Shown piece by piece: positions 8,301-19,273 of a stretch of DNA of 64,000 bases. A program made the position numbers and the translations under genes. The stretch is from contig NZ_JAPNKE010000002.1 of the NCBI RefSeq assembly GCF_026626665.1, positions 4,813,168 to 4,877,167 of the forward strand. The letters are read 5' to 3'. The DNA comes from Nannocystis pusilla (GTDB lineage Bacteria > Myxococcota_A > Polyangia > Nannocystales > Nannocystaceae). The notes beneath the pieces are model-generated. The model was not told where the DNA came from and searched no databases. It saw only the letters and a program-made list of their open reading frames with translations. Position 1 is the stretch's first letter; each line of letters starts with the position of its first letter.

Positions 8301-9037
8301 CGCCGGCCCTCCCGCCACGCCTCGGCGCGCACGCGGTCGCCCGAGCGCGCCGCCGGGTCGTGCACGAGCGCCGCGATCGCCCGCGCGACGTCGGCCGGGT
8401 CGGCCAGGCTGGCGCGGTCGGCCTCGGGGATCGCGTCGGCGTGCATCTGCGTGTCCATCTCGCCGGGGTCGACCGCCAGCACGCGCACGCCGGTGCCCTC
8501 GAGCTCGGCCGCCCAGGTCCGGCTCAGGTGGTCCTGCGCCGCCTTGGACGCCCCGTAGGCGCCCCAGCGCGGGTAGGCCTCGACGGCGGCGTCGGACGAG
8601 ACGTGGACGATCGTGCCGCGCCCGCGCAGCGCCATCGCCCCGGCGATCACCTTGCTCAGGCGGAACGGCCCGAGCAGGTTGACCTGCAGCGCGCGTTCGA
8701 AATCCTCGCACTCGGTGTCGAGCAGCAGCCGCAGCGGGGTCGGCCCGAGCGTGCTGGCGTTGTGGATCAGCAGGTCGACCGGCCCGAGCAGCGCCGCCGC
8801 CTGGTGGGCGATCGGGTGGATCGCCCGCTTGTCGCCGACGTCGCCGACGATCGCCTCGGCGACGACGCCCTCCGCCCGCAGCCGGGCGACCGCTTCCGTC
8901 AGCGCCGCCGCCTCGCGGGCGACCAGCCCCACCCGGGCCCCTCGCCGTCCGAGCTCGCGCGCCAGCGCGAGACCTAAGCCGCGGCTCGCCCCGGTGACGA
9001 GCGCGACGGTGCCGGCAGAATCTTGGTTCGTGGTCAT
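8297..9037 (-). CDS. Short-chain dehydrogenase/reductase
   Basis: NAD(P)-dependent oxidoreductase of 246 residues. The N-terminal Rossmann motif is TGASRGLGLALA. HNAS and the catalytic triad are visible: Ser in VHVSSDAAVE, then YGASK with Tyr and Lys. The start ATG at 9037 has a strong AAAGGAG site nine bases upstream. Its 3' end overlaps queA by four bases. It is divergent from the XRE-cupin regulator at 9161, which is its likely regulator. The substrate is unknown. Confidence 0.9.
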   Translation of the reverse strand: MTTNQDSAGTVALVTGASRGLGLALARELGRRGARVGLVAREAAALTEAVARLRAEGVVAEAIVGDVGDKRAIHPIAHQAAALLGPVDLLIHNASTLGPTPLRLLLDTECEDFERALQVNLLGPFRLSKVIAGAMALRGRGTIVHVSSDAAVEAYPRWGAYGASKAAQDHLSRTWAAELEGTGVRVLAVDPGEMDTQMHADAIPEADRASLADPADVARAIAALVHDPAARSGDRVRAEAWREGRR

Positions 9038-9089
9038 CTTGAGCAGCTCCTTTGGGTCTGTCCTCAGGCTGGAGCGGCCCGGCCCGTTT

Positions 9090-9111
9090 ACCAACCGCGC
9101 TGCTATTTGGT
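9090..9111. promoter_or_regulatory. Inverted repeat between SDR and XRE-cupin genes
   Basis: ACCAA at 9090-9094 and TTGGT at 9107-9111 flank a short AT-rich core between the divergent genes. Possible operator for the XRE-cupin protein; weak evidence. Confidence 0.25.
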
Positions 9112-9160
9112 TGTCACGAGGTTATTGCGCCGACCGGGCCGTCCCGGCCACCATCGCCGC

Positions 9161-9720
9161 ATGGACGACGAGACCGTCCCCGTGTACCTCGGCAACAACG
9201 TCCGTCAGCTCCGCGAGGCCCGCGGCCTGACGCAGCAGCAGATCGCCAAGGTCGCCGGCGTGCCGCGGCCGACCTGGGCCAACCTCGAGAGCGGCGCCGC
9301 CAACCCGACGCTGACCGTCCTGATCAAGGTCGCCTCCGCGCTGCAGGTCTCGCTCGAGGAGCTGATAAGCCCCCGCGCACGACCTCGAAGTTCTACGCCG
9401 CCGCGACCCTGCCCACCCGCCAGCGCGGAAAGGTCCGCGTGCGCCGGCTGCTGCCGGAGCCGATCGTCGGCCTCGAGCTCGAGCGCATGGAATTGCCCGC
9501 GGGCGCGAGCATGTCGGGCATCCCGCACACCCCGGGCACGCGCGAGTATTTGACGTGCGAGCGCGGCGAGATCGAGCTCAGCGAGTCGGGCCGCGTGTGG
9601 AAGCTGGGGCCCGGCGACGTCGTCGTGTTCCGCGGCGACCAGCCCCACGGCTACCGCAACTCCGGCGGCGCCGCCGCGATCGCCTACAGCGTCATCACCC
9701 TCGCGCCGCCGGCCGGCTGA
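9161..9720 (+). CDS. XRE-family regulator with C-terminal cupin domain (one frameshift)
   Basis: DNA-binding regulator. The N-terminal helix-turn-helix runs LREARGLTQQQIAKVAGVPRP through SGAANPTLTVLIKVASAL to EELIS. The frame then breaks near 9372 in a run of five C where six would fit. The continuing frame gives the cupin domain (VRVRRLLPEPIVGLELERME, PHTPGTREYLTCERGEIEL, GDVVVFRGDQPHGY). HTH-cupin proteins of this type sense a small ligand in the cupin barrel. Divergent from the SDR/queA operon, suggesting local regulation. The shift is probably a sequence error. Confidence 0.85.
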
Positions 9721-9745
9721 CGAGCACGCGGCGCGCGCCTCGCCG

Positions 9746-9767
9746 CCTGTCTTTACGGGCATGTCCC
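9746..9767. repeat. CATGTCC-family palindrome
   Basis: CCTGTCTTTACGGGCATGTCCC, just after the XRE-cupin stop codon (9718-9720). Confidence 0.65.
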
Positions 9768-9867
9768 AACCGCCAGGCCGCTCGACGCACCGACATGTAC
9801 GGCGGCGAGCTGCCCGCCTTCGCGGATGCGTGCTTTCCCCCCACGAACTGGGTACTCTTGAGGGCGC

Positions 9868-11004
9868 ATGGACGAACGCAGCAGCACGGCCCCTCACGTC
9901 GTCATCGAGCTGGACCCGCGGCTCCGCGTCACCGGCTGGAACCGCCGGGCGGAGCAGGTGTTCGGCGTCAGCGCGACGGAGGCCCTCGGCAAGCCGATCG
10001 CCGACGTGGCGCCGGTGTCCGGCGACCCATCGGCCTGGAGCGCCGCGCTGACGCCCGACGGCGAGGCGCCGCGCGTCCGCGCGGTCGCCCTCCCCGGGCG
10101 CGAGCTGATGTTCGAGTCGTGGGCGCAGGTGCTGCGCGACGGCGACGGCCAGGTCACCGGCGCCGCGCTCTACGGCCACGACGTCACCGCTCGTGAGACC
10201 GAGGCCCGCCGCGGCGACCTCGAGCGCACCATCCTCGCCACCCTGCTCGACACCCTCGACATCAGCACCTGGGCGCTCGACCGCGACGGCGTGTTCCTGT
10301 TCCAGGACGGCAAGGCGATGCGCGACGCCGGCCTGCAGGCGCACCAGTTCGTCGGCGCCAACATGTTCGAGGTCTACGCCAACGAGACGGGCCACGCCGA
10401 GGTGCGGGCGGCGCTGGCCGGCGAGCCGATGGTCGGCATCCAGTCCGAGACCTACGGCGTGCACTGGATGCACTGGTACATCCCGGTCAAGAGCACCACG
10501 GGCGTCGCCCTGGTCGGCATCTCGCTCGACGTAAGCGACACCAAGCGCAACGAGGCCGAGCTGCGGGCCAAGCTCGACCTGATCGAGAAGCAGCAGGAGG
10601 TCATCCGCGAGCTCTCGACCCCGATCATCGAGGTCTGGGACGGCGTGATCACCCTGCCGATCGTCGGCCTCATCGACAGCGTGCGCACCGCCGAGATCAT
10701 GGACAACCTGCTGCAGACCGTCGCGCGCACGCGGGCCCGCTTCGCCATCCTCGACCTCACCGGCGTCGAGGTCGTCGACACCGGCACCGCCAGCCACCTG
10801 ATCGGCATGATCCAGGCGATCCGCCTGCTCGGCGCGGAGGGCATCCTGACCGGCATCCACCCCGTGATCGCGCAGACGATCGTCTCGCTCGGCGTCGACC
10901 TCACCCGCGTCGGCGTCCACGCCAAGCTGCGCGACGCCCTCCAGTACTGCATCACCCGCCTCGGCCGCAACAAGCGCCCCGCCGCCCCGACCGCCGGCGC
11001 CTGA
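9868..11004 (+). CDS. RsbR-type stressosome protein (PAS-PAS-STAS)
   Basis: Scaffold/sensor subunit of a stressosome, 378 residues. There are two PAS-like domains (about 10-110 and 120-225), a helical linker containing EKQQEVIRELSTPIIEVWDGV, and a C-terminal STAS domain (about 250-365). Both Thr positions phosphorylated by RsbT in B. subtilis RsbR are kept: T305 in VVDTGTASH and T337 in IAQTIV. The PAS domains probably sense a small ligand or redox state. It stands alone on the plus strand, opposite the main stressosome operon whose 3' end is about 1.5 kb downstream. Confidence 0.9.
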   Translation: MDERSSTAPHVVIELDPRLRVTGWNRRAEQVFGVSATEALGKPIADVAPVSGDPSAWSAALTPDGEAPRVRAVALPGRELMFESWAQVLRDGDGQVTGAALYGHDVTARETEARRGDLERTILATLLDTLDISTWALDRDGVFLFQDGKAMRDAGLQAHQFVGANMFEVYANETGHAEVRAALAGEPMVGIQSETYGVHWMHWYIPVKSTTGVALVGISLDVSDTKRNEAELRAKLDLIEKQQEVIRELSTPIIEVWDGVITLPIVGLIDSVRTAEIMDNLLQTVARTRARFAILDLTGVEVVDTGTASHLIGMIQAIRLLGAEGILTGIHPVIAQTIVSLGVDLTRVGVHAKLRDALQYCITRLGRNKRPAAPTAGA

Positions 11005-11027
11005 GCCCGCGCCCGCCCGCGCGAGCC

Positions 11028-11045
11028 ACATGTCCCTTCGGACAG
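11028..11045. repeat. CATGTCC-family palindrome after rsbR
   Basis: ACATGTCC-CTTC-GGACAG, between the convergent rsbR and expansin genes; terminator-like position. Confidence 0.7.
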
Positions 11046-11062
11046 CCTCACCCGCGGCCCGC

Positions 11063-11797
11063 TCACTCGCAGGCCGGGAACTGGCCGGCGCCCGCCGCGT
11101 CGCCGGCCTCGACGAGCGGGACGTCGCTGTCCTCGAGGACATTGCCGGCAGTGTCGGTGACGCGAAACGCGTACGGCCCGGGGCCCATGCCCTGCTCGGC
11201 CACGAAATAATTGTAGTCGAGGCGCGGGACGACCTGCCACTGGCCGCCCTCGTCCTTGAACTCGAGCGAGGCGATCGGGTTCTTGTGCCCGCGGATCTGC
11301 ACCGCCGTCCACCACTCGCTGCTGCCCTCCTTGAAGTGATAGACGATGGGGCCGCTGGTCGCGCACGACACGTAGCGCCAGGAGATCGGCACGCGGCCGA
11401 GCTCCATGGCGGCGATCATCGGGAATGCGCCCTCGCTCAGATCGATGTCGCCCTGCGGACATCCCGGACAACTGTCCACAATTCGGACAATGATCGATCC
11501 GTCCGGTCCGTCGATCGCGACGCACGCGCCGCACACCGCCGAGGCCGCGTAATCGACGTTGTTCATCGCCGCCACCATCGGGTCGCCGGGGTCCGCGTCG
11601 AAGCTGCAATTGCCGCTGCCGTCAGCCGCGTAATAGGTCGCCTCGCCGGTGTGGACCTCGCCCTCGCACACCTCGCCGCCGCCGCTCGGACCACCTGAAT
11701 CGCTGTCCGCGTCCGCGTCCGCGGTGCCGCTGCCGCCGCCGCCGCCGCACGCCAGACACACCGACACCGCCACCCACATGCCACGAGCTCCGCTCAT
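11063..11797 (-). CDS. Expansin-like lipoprotein (paralogue 1)
   Basis: Secreted, lipid-anchored expansin-like protein of 244 residues. The signal peptide ends VSVCLAC, followed by a short Gly/Ser/Asp linker. The DPBB domain starts GEATYYAADGSGNCSFD and contains AASAVCGACVAIDGPDGS and RIVDSCPGCPQGDIDL, with the Asp and Cys pattern of bacterial EXLX1 expansins. The second domain (WWTAVQIRGHKNPIASLEF, YNYFVAEQGMGPGPYAFRVTD) corresponds to CBM63. Expansins loosen cellulose or peptidoglycan without hydrolysis. A close paralogue is at 51422-52405. The ATG at 11797 is chosen because it starts the signal peptide. Confidence 0.85.
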   Translation of the reverse strand: MSGARGMWVAVSVCLACGGGGGSGTADADADSDSGGPSGGGEVCEGEVHTGEATYYAADGSGNCSFDADPGDPMVAAMNNVDYAASAVCGACVAIDGPDGSIIVRIVDSCPGCPQGDIDLSEGAFPMIAAMELGRVPISWRYVSCATSGPIVYHFKEGSSEWWTAVQIRGHKNPIASLEFKDEGGQWQVVPRLDYNYFVAEQGMGPGPYAFRVTDTAGNVLEDSDVPLVEAGDAAGAGQFPACE

Positions 11798-11861
11798 GAC
11801 ACCAGCAGGCCACGCGCGAACGACCCTGTCAACGCAGGGGAACGGTGATACCATCGAGGCC

Positions 11862-12299
11862 GTGGGTCGTTACCGCGTGACTACCGAGGCCGATGTGATC
11901 GGCGCCCGCGTGGCTGCCGAACGCCTCGCGCTGCAGGAGGGGTTCCCGCGGCTGGCGGCCCAGGAGGTCGCGCTCGTCACGTCGGAGCTGGCGTGGAACC
12001 TGGTGCGCCACGCGGGCGGCGGGGAGATCGAGCTGGCGATGACGAACGGGCCGCACGGCCCTGCGCTGGTCGTCGCGGCGATCGACGGCAGCCCGCCGAT
12101 CGCCGACCTCGAGACGGCGCTGCTCGACGGTCACACCGCGAACGGCCCGATCCCGCCGGAGGAGCGGATGCGCCGGCGCGGCCTCGGCAGCGGCCTCGGC
12201 GCGGCGCTCCGCCTCAGCGACCGCCTGGTCCAGGAGACCTTGCCCAAGGGCAAGCGCATCGTCGCCACCCGCTACCTCGTGCGTCCGGGCCGGCAGTGA
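11862..12299 (+). CDS. RsbT-like serine kinase / anti-sigma regulatory ATPase
   Basis: GHKL-type ATPase of 145 residues related to RsbT/RsbW. The N box reads TSELAWNLVRHAGGG, where RsbT normally has SELARN, and the G box is MRRRGLGSGLGAALRLSD. By family it should phosphorylate STAS proteins such as the neighbouring RsbR or RsbS and so trigger release of a signalling partner. A GTG at 11862 gives the natural N-terminus. It is convergent with the stressosome operon on the minus strand, and no partner gene is co-directional downstream. Confidence 0.8.
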   Translation: MGRYRVTTEADVIGARVAAERLALQEGFPRLAAQEVALVTSELAWNLVRHAGGGEIELAMTNGPHGPALVVAAIDGSPPIADLETALLDGHTANGPIPPEERMRRRGLGSGLGAALRLSDRLVQETLPKGKRIVATRYLVRPGRQ

Positions 12300-12307
12300 A
12301 GCTCGAG

Positions 12308-12327
12308 GCATGTCCCATGGGACATGC
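12308..12327. repeat. Perfect 20-base palindrome
   Basis: GCATGTCC-CATG-GGACATGC is completely self-complementary and follows the RsbT-like stop codon (12297-12299) by eight bases. Confidence 0.8.
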
Positions 12328-12388
12328 TCGAACGGCCACGTCCTGACAGCCAGCCAGCGGTCATTCAGGGCCGTGGCCCGCGGGCGAG

Positions 12389-12438
12389 TCATGTCCCGAG
12401 GGGCATGGCTCGATGGACATGGCTCGATGGGCATGTCT
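12389..12438. repeat. Small array of degenerate palindromes
   Basis: TCATGTCCCGAGGGGCATGG is followed by two copies of CTCGATGG(A/G)CATG. It lies between the convergent RsbT-like gene and the stressosome operon. Confidence 0.6.
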
Positions 12439-12554
12439 GAAAACTCAGCCGGCCCGCGCGGCCGCTCGTCGCGGCGACGTACGCGGCGCCCGAGAAACGA
12501 CCGAGCGCGCGACGGAGACCGCCGCGCGCTCGCCAGTGGGCCCGCGTCGGGCGC

Positions 12555-13388
12555 TCAGGACGCCGCGATGGCGGCGAGGTCGAGGACCTGCTCCTCGCGG
12601 GTGACGCGGAAGCCGAGGCGGCGCAGACAGAAGCGCAGGCCCTCGCGGAGGCTGCGGAGCGTGACCACGCCCTGCAGCTCGAGGCCGAGGCCGACGATGA
12701 TCTGGGCGACCGCGGGCTGGATGCCGGTGATGACGCAGCGGGCCCCGAGCAGGCGGACCGCCCGCATCACGCGGAGCAGGTGGTCGGCGGTGGCGGTGTC
12801 GACGGTGTCGACGCCGGTGAGGTCGACGATGGCGAAGCGGGCGCCGGTGCGGGACACCGCCTCGAGCAGCGTGTTCTTCATGTCGGCCGCGCGGACGCTG
12901 TCGACCAGGCCGACCACCGGCATGGTGACGATGTCGTCCCACACCTGAATGATGGGAGTCGAGGTCGCGGCCGTGATCGCCTCTTGTTGCAGGAATCGCC
13001 GCTGCAGCTCCTCCTCGAGGCGGAGCCCCTCGCTGAGGTCGCGGGCGACGATGGCGGCCGCGCTGACGCGGCCGTCGTCGCGGATCGGGGCGATCGTCAG
13101 CTGCACCGGCACCGACGAGCCGTCGGAGCGCCGCAGCTCGGCCTCGCCCTCCCACTGGCCCGCGGCGACGGCCGCCGGGATCCAGTCGCCGATCAGCTGG
13201 GCCGCGTGCGGGCTCAGCTGGTCGATCGTGAGGCCCTGGAGCTCGTCGGTGGCGCGATCGACCAGGCGCAGGCCCGACGCATTGATGTGCAGCACCGCCC
13301 CGCTCGGCTCGACGAGCGCCGCGAAGTCCGCGAGGCCGGCGAACATCGCCTTGAAGGACGCAACGTTGGACTGTGGCTCTGCGCTCAT
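12555..13388 (-). CDS. RsbR-type PAS-STAS protein, last gene of the stressosome operon
   Basis: Stressosome subunit of 277 residues: a PAS domain (about 10-118), a linker with LQQEAITAATSTPIIQVWDDI, and a STAS domain (about 145-255). The first RsbT target Thr is present (T198 in VDTATADH), but the second position is Ile (I230 in AVAQIIV) instead of Thr. In B. subtilis RsbR the second site tunes the response under strong stress, so this paralogue should respond differently (inference). Its ATG overlaps the stop of the upstream V4R-STAS gene (ATGA), showing tight coupling. Confidence 0.88.
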   Translation of the reverse strand: MSAEPQSNVASFKAMFAGLADFAALVEPSGAVLHINASGLRLVDRATDELQGLTIDQLSPHAAQLIGDWIPAAVAAGQWEGEAELRRSDGSSVPVQLTIAPIRDDGRVSAAAIVARDLSEGLRLEEELQRRFLQQEAITAATSTPIIQVWDDIVTMPVVGLVDSVRAADMKNTLLEAVSRTGARFAIVDLTGVDTVDTATADHLLRVMRAVRLLGARCVITGIQPAVAQIIVGLGLELQGVVTLRSLREGLRFCLRRLGFRVTREEQVLDLAAIAAS

Positions 13389-14515
13389 CGGCTCAGCTCC
13401 TTAACATTCGACATAGTCGCGGTCGGCGGCGCGGCGCGGCGCGGCGCGACGATATAGGCCTTGAGGGCCTCGCGGAGGTTGGAGAAAGTGGGGATCGCCG
13501 TCAAGTCGACGCCGAGGCCGACCAGCGTCTGGGCGACGTGCGGGCCGATCCCGGCGATCATCCCCTGGGCGCCGAGCAGCTTCACGGCGCGGACGATGCG
13601 GAGGAAGTTGTCGGCGGTGGCGGTGTCGACCGTCTCGACGCCGGTGAGGTCGAGGATGGCGCAGCGGGCCCGGCGCTGCAGGATGGCCTCGAGCAGCCGC
13701 TCCATCACCTGCGCCGCGCGGCAAGCGTCGATCGAGCCGACCAGCGGCACCGCGACGACCTCGTCCCACAGCTCGATGATCGGCGTCGACAGGGTGAGGA
13801 TCGCCTGCCGCTGCTCGGCGATCACGTCGATCTTCTCCTGCAGCTCCGCGACCATCCGGTCGCGCTCGGCCAGCGCCGCCTCGCGGGCCGCCGCGCTGGC
13901 GTGGACCGTCGCCAGCATCTGCTGCAGGTCGGCCGCGGTCGCCTGATCGTCGGCCGCCAGATCGCGCATCTCGTCGTCGAGCGAGCGGTTCGAGGCCTCG
14001 ATCACGAACTCGTCGAACGCGTCGCCGTCGCTGGTGAAGGCCGTCTGCCGCGGCCAGCAGGGCGTCTCGAACAGCCGCTGGCACAGCCCCGTCAGCTTGC
14101 CGGCGATGAGCCCCCCGTTGAACGCGCTGCCGTCGCGCGGCAGGACGCTCTCCCACCCGTTCGTCACCCGGAATACCGCGACCTTGGCCGCGCGGTCGAG
14201 GTCGACCAATTCCCAGCCGCCCCAGCCCGACACCGCCGCGTACTTGGCCAGCTCGACGAAGCCCTGCTCGAAGCTCGGGAAGCCGGAGATGACGCGCCAG
14301 TCGCCGTCGGTGCTGCGCACGCCCTCGGCCTGCAGCGCCAGCGCGAAGCGCCGCGGCCCGACCATCGCCAGGAACGCCGACATCAGCCGCGCCAGCGACG
14401 AGTCGCGGAACATCGTCACGCTCGGCAGGCCGCCGATACGCAGCTCGCCGCGCACGAGGTCCCACTCGTGGCTGACGCCGGCGATGTCGAGCTTGCCTGG
14501 GGCGAGGGCGGTCAT
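13385..14515 (-). CDS. RsbR-type protein with V4R-like sensor domain and STAS domain
   Basis: Stressosome subunit of 376 residues. Residues about 85-175 (VTNGWESVLPRDG...NGGLIAGKLTGLCQRLFETPCWPR) resemble a V4R small-molecule-binding domain. A charged helix or coiled coil follows (about 178-245), then a STAS domain (246-355) with both phosphosite Thr residues, T298 in VDTATADN and T330 in HVAQTLV. V4R domains bind hydrophobic or aromatic ligands in other proteins, so this RsbR may sense a metabolite (inference). It overlaps the next gene by four bases. Confidence 0.8.
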   Translation of the reverse strand: MTALAPGKLDIAGVSHEWDLVRGELRIGGLPSVTMFRDSSLARLMSAFLAMVGPRRFALALQAEGVRSTDGDWRVISGFPSFEQGFVELAKYAAVSGWGGWELVDLDRAAKVAVFRVTNGWESVLPRDGSAFNGGLIAGKLTGLCQRLFETPCWPRQTAFTSDGDAFDEFVIEASNRSLDDEMRDLAADDQATAADLQQMLATVHASAAAREAALAERDRMVAELQEKIDVIAEQRQAILTLSTPIIELWDEVVAVPLVGSIDACRAAQVMERLLEAILQRRARCAILDLTGVETVDTATADNFLRIVRAVKLLGAQGMIAGIGPHVAQTLVGLGVDLTAIPTFSNLREALKAYIVAPRRAAPPTATMSNVKELSR

Positions 14516-14539
14516 GGCAGGGAATGAGGTGAGCGCGGA

Positions 14540-14995
14540 TTACTCGGCGGACTTGGCGAACGACGCCGCGCTGGTGATCGTCTCCGGCGTCAGGTCGTCG
14601 AACGCGTCGTCAGGCTCGAGCTCGCTGACCACCGCGCTGACGCCGAGGCGCTCGAGCGCGTCCTCGAGGGTCAGCGCCGTCTGGGCCAGGCGGAAGTCGG
14701 CGCCCATCGTCTGCAGCGTCATGGCGATCGGCGCACTCATGCCGCAGATGACCGTCGGCGTGCCCATCAGCCGGGCCGCCGCCGCGAGGTTGGCGATCAC
14801 GTGGCAGAGGTGGCTGTCCATCGTCCACATGCCCGTGACGTCGATGACCAGCCCGGCCGCCGAGGTGTCGCGGATCGTCCGCAGCACGTCGTCGACCAGG
14901 AATGCGGCGGTCTCGTCGGTCACATCGCCTTGCAAGGGGACGACGATGCGCTGCCAGAGCTGAATGACGGGGATGCGGTTCTCGAAGGTCTTCAT
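14540..14995 (-). CDS. rsbS: RsbS-type single STAS-domain protein
   Basis: Core stressosome subunit of 151 residues, a lone STAS domain plus an acidic C-terminal tail. The phosphorylatable Ser matching B. subtilis RsbS Ser59 is S61 (MWTMDSHLCH), and T93 sits in APIAMTLQTMG as in RsbS. RsbS sequesters RsbT until RsbT phosphorylates it. The ATG at 14995 begins MKTFENRIPVIQLWQR, the normal RsbS start. The tail after about residue 118 (ELEPDDAFDDLTPETITSAAS) is longer than in B. subtilis. Confidence 0.88.
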   Translation of the reverse strand: MKTFENRIPVIQLWQRIVVPLQGDVTDETAAFLVDDVLRTIRDTSAAGLVIDVTGMWTMDSHLCHVIANLAAAARLMGTPTVICGMSAPIAMTLQTMGADFRLAQTALTLEDALERLGVSAVVSELEPDDAFDDLTPETITSAASFAKSAE

Positions 14996-14999
14996 GGCC

Positions 15000-15587
15000 T
15001 TATGCCTCGGTATCGCAGACGAGCACACTGGCGTCGTCGTCCGGCTTGCGGTGCTCGCGCATCAGGGTGTCGCACAAGGAGTCGGGGTCTTGTTGGCGCA
15101 GCGAGTCGAGCGGAGCCCGCTGCGAGATGCCGTCGGAGAACATGACGAGCCGCGCGCCCGACGGCAGCTCGCCGCGGCAGATCCGGAAGCTCTGCACGCG
15201 CGCGCCGAGCACCCCGGGGCTGAGAAGAATGGGCAGCTTGGCGCCGAGGCAGCGGATCTCGACGTTGCCGACGCCGCAGCAGACGAACGACACCGTGCCC
15301 GCCGAGCTCGTCGGCGTGGCGCCGAGCTGGCACACCGCCGCCGCCGCGCCGCGGGTGCCGCGGAGCGCCTCGTGGACCGCCCGCATCGCCTCCTCGAGGT
15401 CGACCGCGAGCGGCAGGCGATTGAGACACTCGACCGCGGCGTGGGCGGCCAGCGCCGCCATGCGCCCGTGCCCGAGGCCGTCGATCACGGCCAGCGTGAT
15501 CGCCTCGGGGCCGCGACGGACGAGCACGGCGTCGCCGTTCTCGCGCTCGCCCGTCTTCGGGCTCGTCCGGTAGGCGGTCTTCCACAT
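15000..15587 (-). CDS. rsbX: RsbX-like PP2C serine phosphatase
   Basis: PP2C/SpoIIE-type phosphatase of 195 residues that by family removes phosphate from RsbS and RsbR and resets the stressosome. Metal-binding motifs are visible: ENGDAVLV near residue 16, VIDGLGHGRMA near 34-44, and LVMFSDGISQ toward the C-terminus. The ATG overlaps the stop of the rsbT gene by one base (TGATG), so translation is coupled. It lacks sensory extensions, as expected for RsbX, not RsbU. Confidence 0.85.
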   Translation of the reverse strand: MWKTAYRTSPKTGERENGDAVLVRRGPEAITLAVIDGLGHGRMAALAAHAAVECLNRLPLAVDLEEAMRAVHEALRGTRGAAAAVCQLGATPTSSAGTVSFVCCGVGNVEIRCLGAKLPILLSPGVLGARVQSFRICRGELPSGARLVMFSDGISQRAPLDSLRQQDPDSLCDTLMREHRKPDDDASVLVCDTEA

Positions 15588-16230
15588 CAGTAGTTCACCT
15601 CGACCTCGATCCGGGTGCCCGAGGGCCCGGTCTCGATCTCGAACTTGTCCGACAGGCGCTTGGTCCCGAGGATCCCGAGCCCGAGGCCGCTGCGGCTCTT
15701 GTACTTGCCGGACATGATCTCCGGCAGGTTCTTGATGCCGCCGCCCTTGTCGCTGCCGACCACGTGCATGCAGCGGCGCCCGCTCGAACATGGCCGAATG
15801 ACCAGCTTGCCGCCGCCGGCGTAGAGCACCTGGTTGCGCGCCAGCTCGCTGACCACGGTGGCCAGCTTCTGCAGGATCAGCGCGGATGTCCCGAGGGCCA
15901 TGCAGATGTCGCGCGCGGCCAGGCGGGCGCGGGCGATGTCCGCCTCGATCTTCACGTCGATCTCGATCGCCTCGACGGTCTTGGGCGACGCGGCCCGCGT
16001 CAGCTCGGCGAACGCCTTGCGCGACTCGAGTTCGCCGACGAAGCTGCGCACGCCCTCGACCAGGCGCGCGATGAGCTGGCTGTCCGTGGCCGGTCGCCCG
16101 CGCAGCTCGGTGCGCGCGCGCAGCAAGATGCCCTGGGCCCGCGCCGTGCCGACGTAGCGCGCCAGCACCGACAGCAGCGCGGCGTCGTCCAGGCCTCCAG
16201 GGCCGCCTGGTGGTTTGCCTCGCAGATCGG

Positions 16231-16234
<4 letters not shown>
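15587..16234 (-). CDS. rsbT: RsbT-type serine kinase with N-terminal extension
   Basis: Switch kinase of the stressosome, 215 residues. The GHKL kinase domain covers about 85-215, with the N box VVSELARNQVLYAGGG and G box SGLGLGILGTKRLSDKFEIE. About 70 extra N-terminal residues (helical, LLSVLARYVGTARAQGILL) are absent from B. subtilis RsbT and may be a partner-binding region. The GTG start at 16234 overlaps the stop of the upstream hybrid kinase gene (GTGA). By family it phosphorylates RsbS/RsbR and, when freed, activates a downstream phosphatase or other output that is not encoded here. Confidence 0.88.
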
Positions 16235-18198
<1,964 letters not shown>

Positions 18199-18444
18199 CG
18201 CCGTCTCCTCGCCACGCGCCGCGCGCTGGGTGTCGCCGTCAGACACGAGGCTTGGATTGTATGGGGGAACGCCTCCCCAGTGTGCGATCCTTTTTCGCGC
18301 ACGCGCACGGACCCCTCGGCGACCGCAGCGCACATCGTCCTTCCTGGACCGCGGCTTCGGGACCTCCCCGGCACTCGCCGCGACCTCGCAGTCCGCATGC
18401 AGGCCGGTTGTTCGCGTGCCGCAATTCCCCGCCCTGCTACCGTC

Positions 18445-19092
18445 ATGTGTGTGTGGCTCGCCCTGCTCACCGGCCTGCTCGCGGTCCCGGAGCTCGACAC
18501 CGCCGCGCTGCGAGACGGCGACATCCTGCTCCACACCTCGCGCAGCGCGCAGGCCGTCGCCGTCGCCAGCGCGACGGCCAGCCCCTACACCCACGTCGGC
18601 ATCGTCGAGCGCACCGGCGACGCGCTCTTCGTGATCGAAGCCGTCGACCGGACCCGCCGCACGCCGCTGCCCGAGTGGCTCGCCCGCGGCGTCGGCGGCA
18701 AGGCCACGGCGCTGCGCCACCCCGGGCTCGACTCCGCCGCGCGCGCCGCCGTGGTCGCCGCCGCCGCCGCCTACCTCGGGCGCCCCTACGACCTGTCCTT
18801 TACGCCAGGTGACGACGCCCTCTATTGTAGTGAGCTGGTGGCCCTCGCCTACGCCGCAGTCGACGTCGCGGTGGGCAGGTGGCGTCCGCTGGGGGATCTC
18901 GCGCTCCACGACGCGGCCGCGCAACGGTTGCTGACGCGCCGCTGGCGAGCGCACCCGGCCTGCCGCGGCGCGCCCTCGCTCGCCGCGTGTCGACCGGCGC
19001 TCGCAGCGGTCCCGATCCTGACCCCGGCGAGCCTCGCGGCCGATCCTCGCTTGCGGATCGTCGGCACCAGCTATCTCCCCCGACCTCCCTGA
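18445..19092 (+). CDS. YiiX-like permuted papain-fold (NlpC/P60-type) hydrolase
   Basis: Probable secreted or membrane-anchored thiol hydrolase of 215 residues. The start MCVWLALLTGLLAVPEL looks like a short signal peptide. In the permuted papain fold the catalytic His comes first (SPYTHVGIVE) and the catalytic Cys last (DLSFTPGDDALYCSELV), as in YiiX/YebB enzymes, which act on lipids or cell-wall amide and ester bonds. Its ATG at 18445 faces the divergent stressosome operon across 246 bases with no clear promoter call. Confidence 0.8.
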   Translation: MCVWLALLTGLLAVPELDTAALRDGDILLHTSRSAQAVAVASATASPYTHVGIVERTGDALFVIEAVDRTRRTPLPEWLARGVGGKATALRHPGLDSAARAAVVAAAAAYLGRPYDLSFTPGDDALYCSELVALAYAAVDVAVGRWRPLGDLALHDAAAQRLLTRRWRAHPACRGAPSLAACRPALAAVPILTPASLAADPRLRIVGTSYLPRPP

Positions 19093-19273
19093 AGCATCAC
19101 GAGAGATCTCATCACCGCCCGCGTGCGGCCGCGCGCCGCGCCGGCAGCCTCGCCGCGGGGTTCGGCCGCGCCGCCGAGGAGCCTCGTTCCTGCGCCGACG
19201 ACCGGCGTGACGCAGGCCGCCCGCCCGCGGCCCTCGTCCCGCCGCGCTACGGGCCGTGTGGCACCATCCGGCG

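Noticed and set aside
18790..18815. CTGTCCTTTACGCCAGG in the papain-like hydrolase looked like an inserted palindrome.
   Set aside because: The encoded DLSFTPGDDALYCSELV is the normal catalytic motif of this family, so no insertion is needed.
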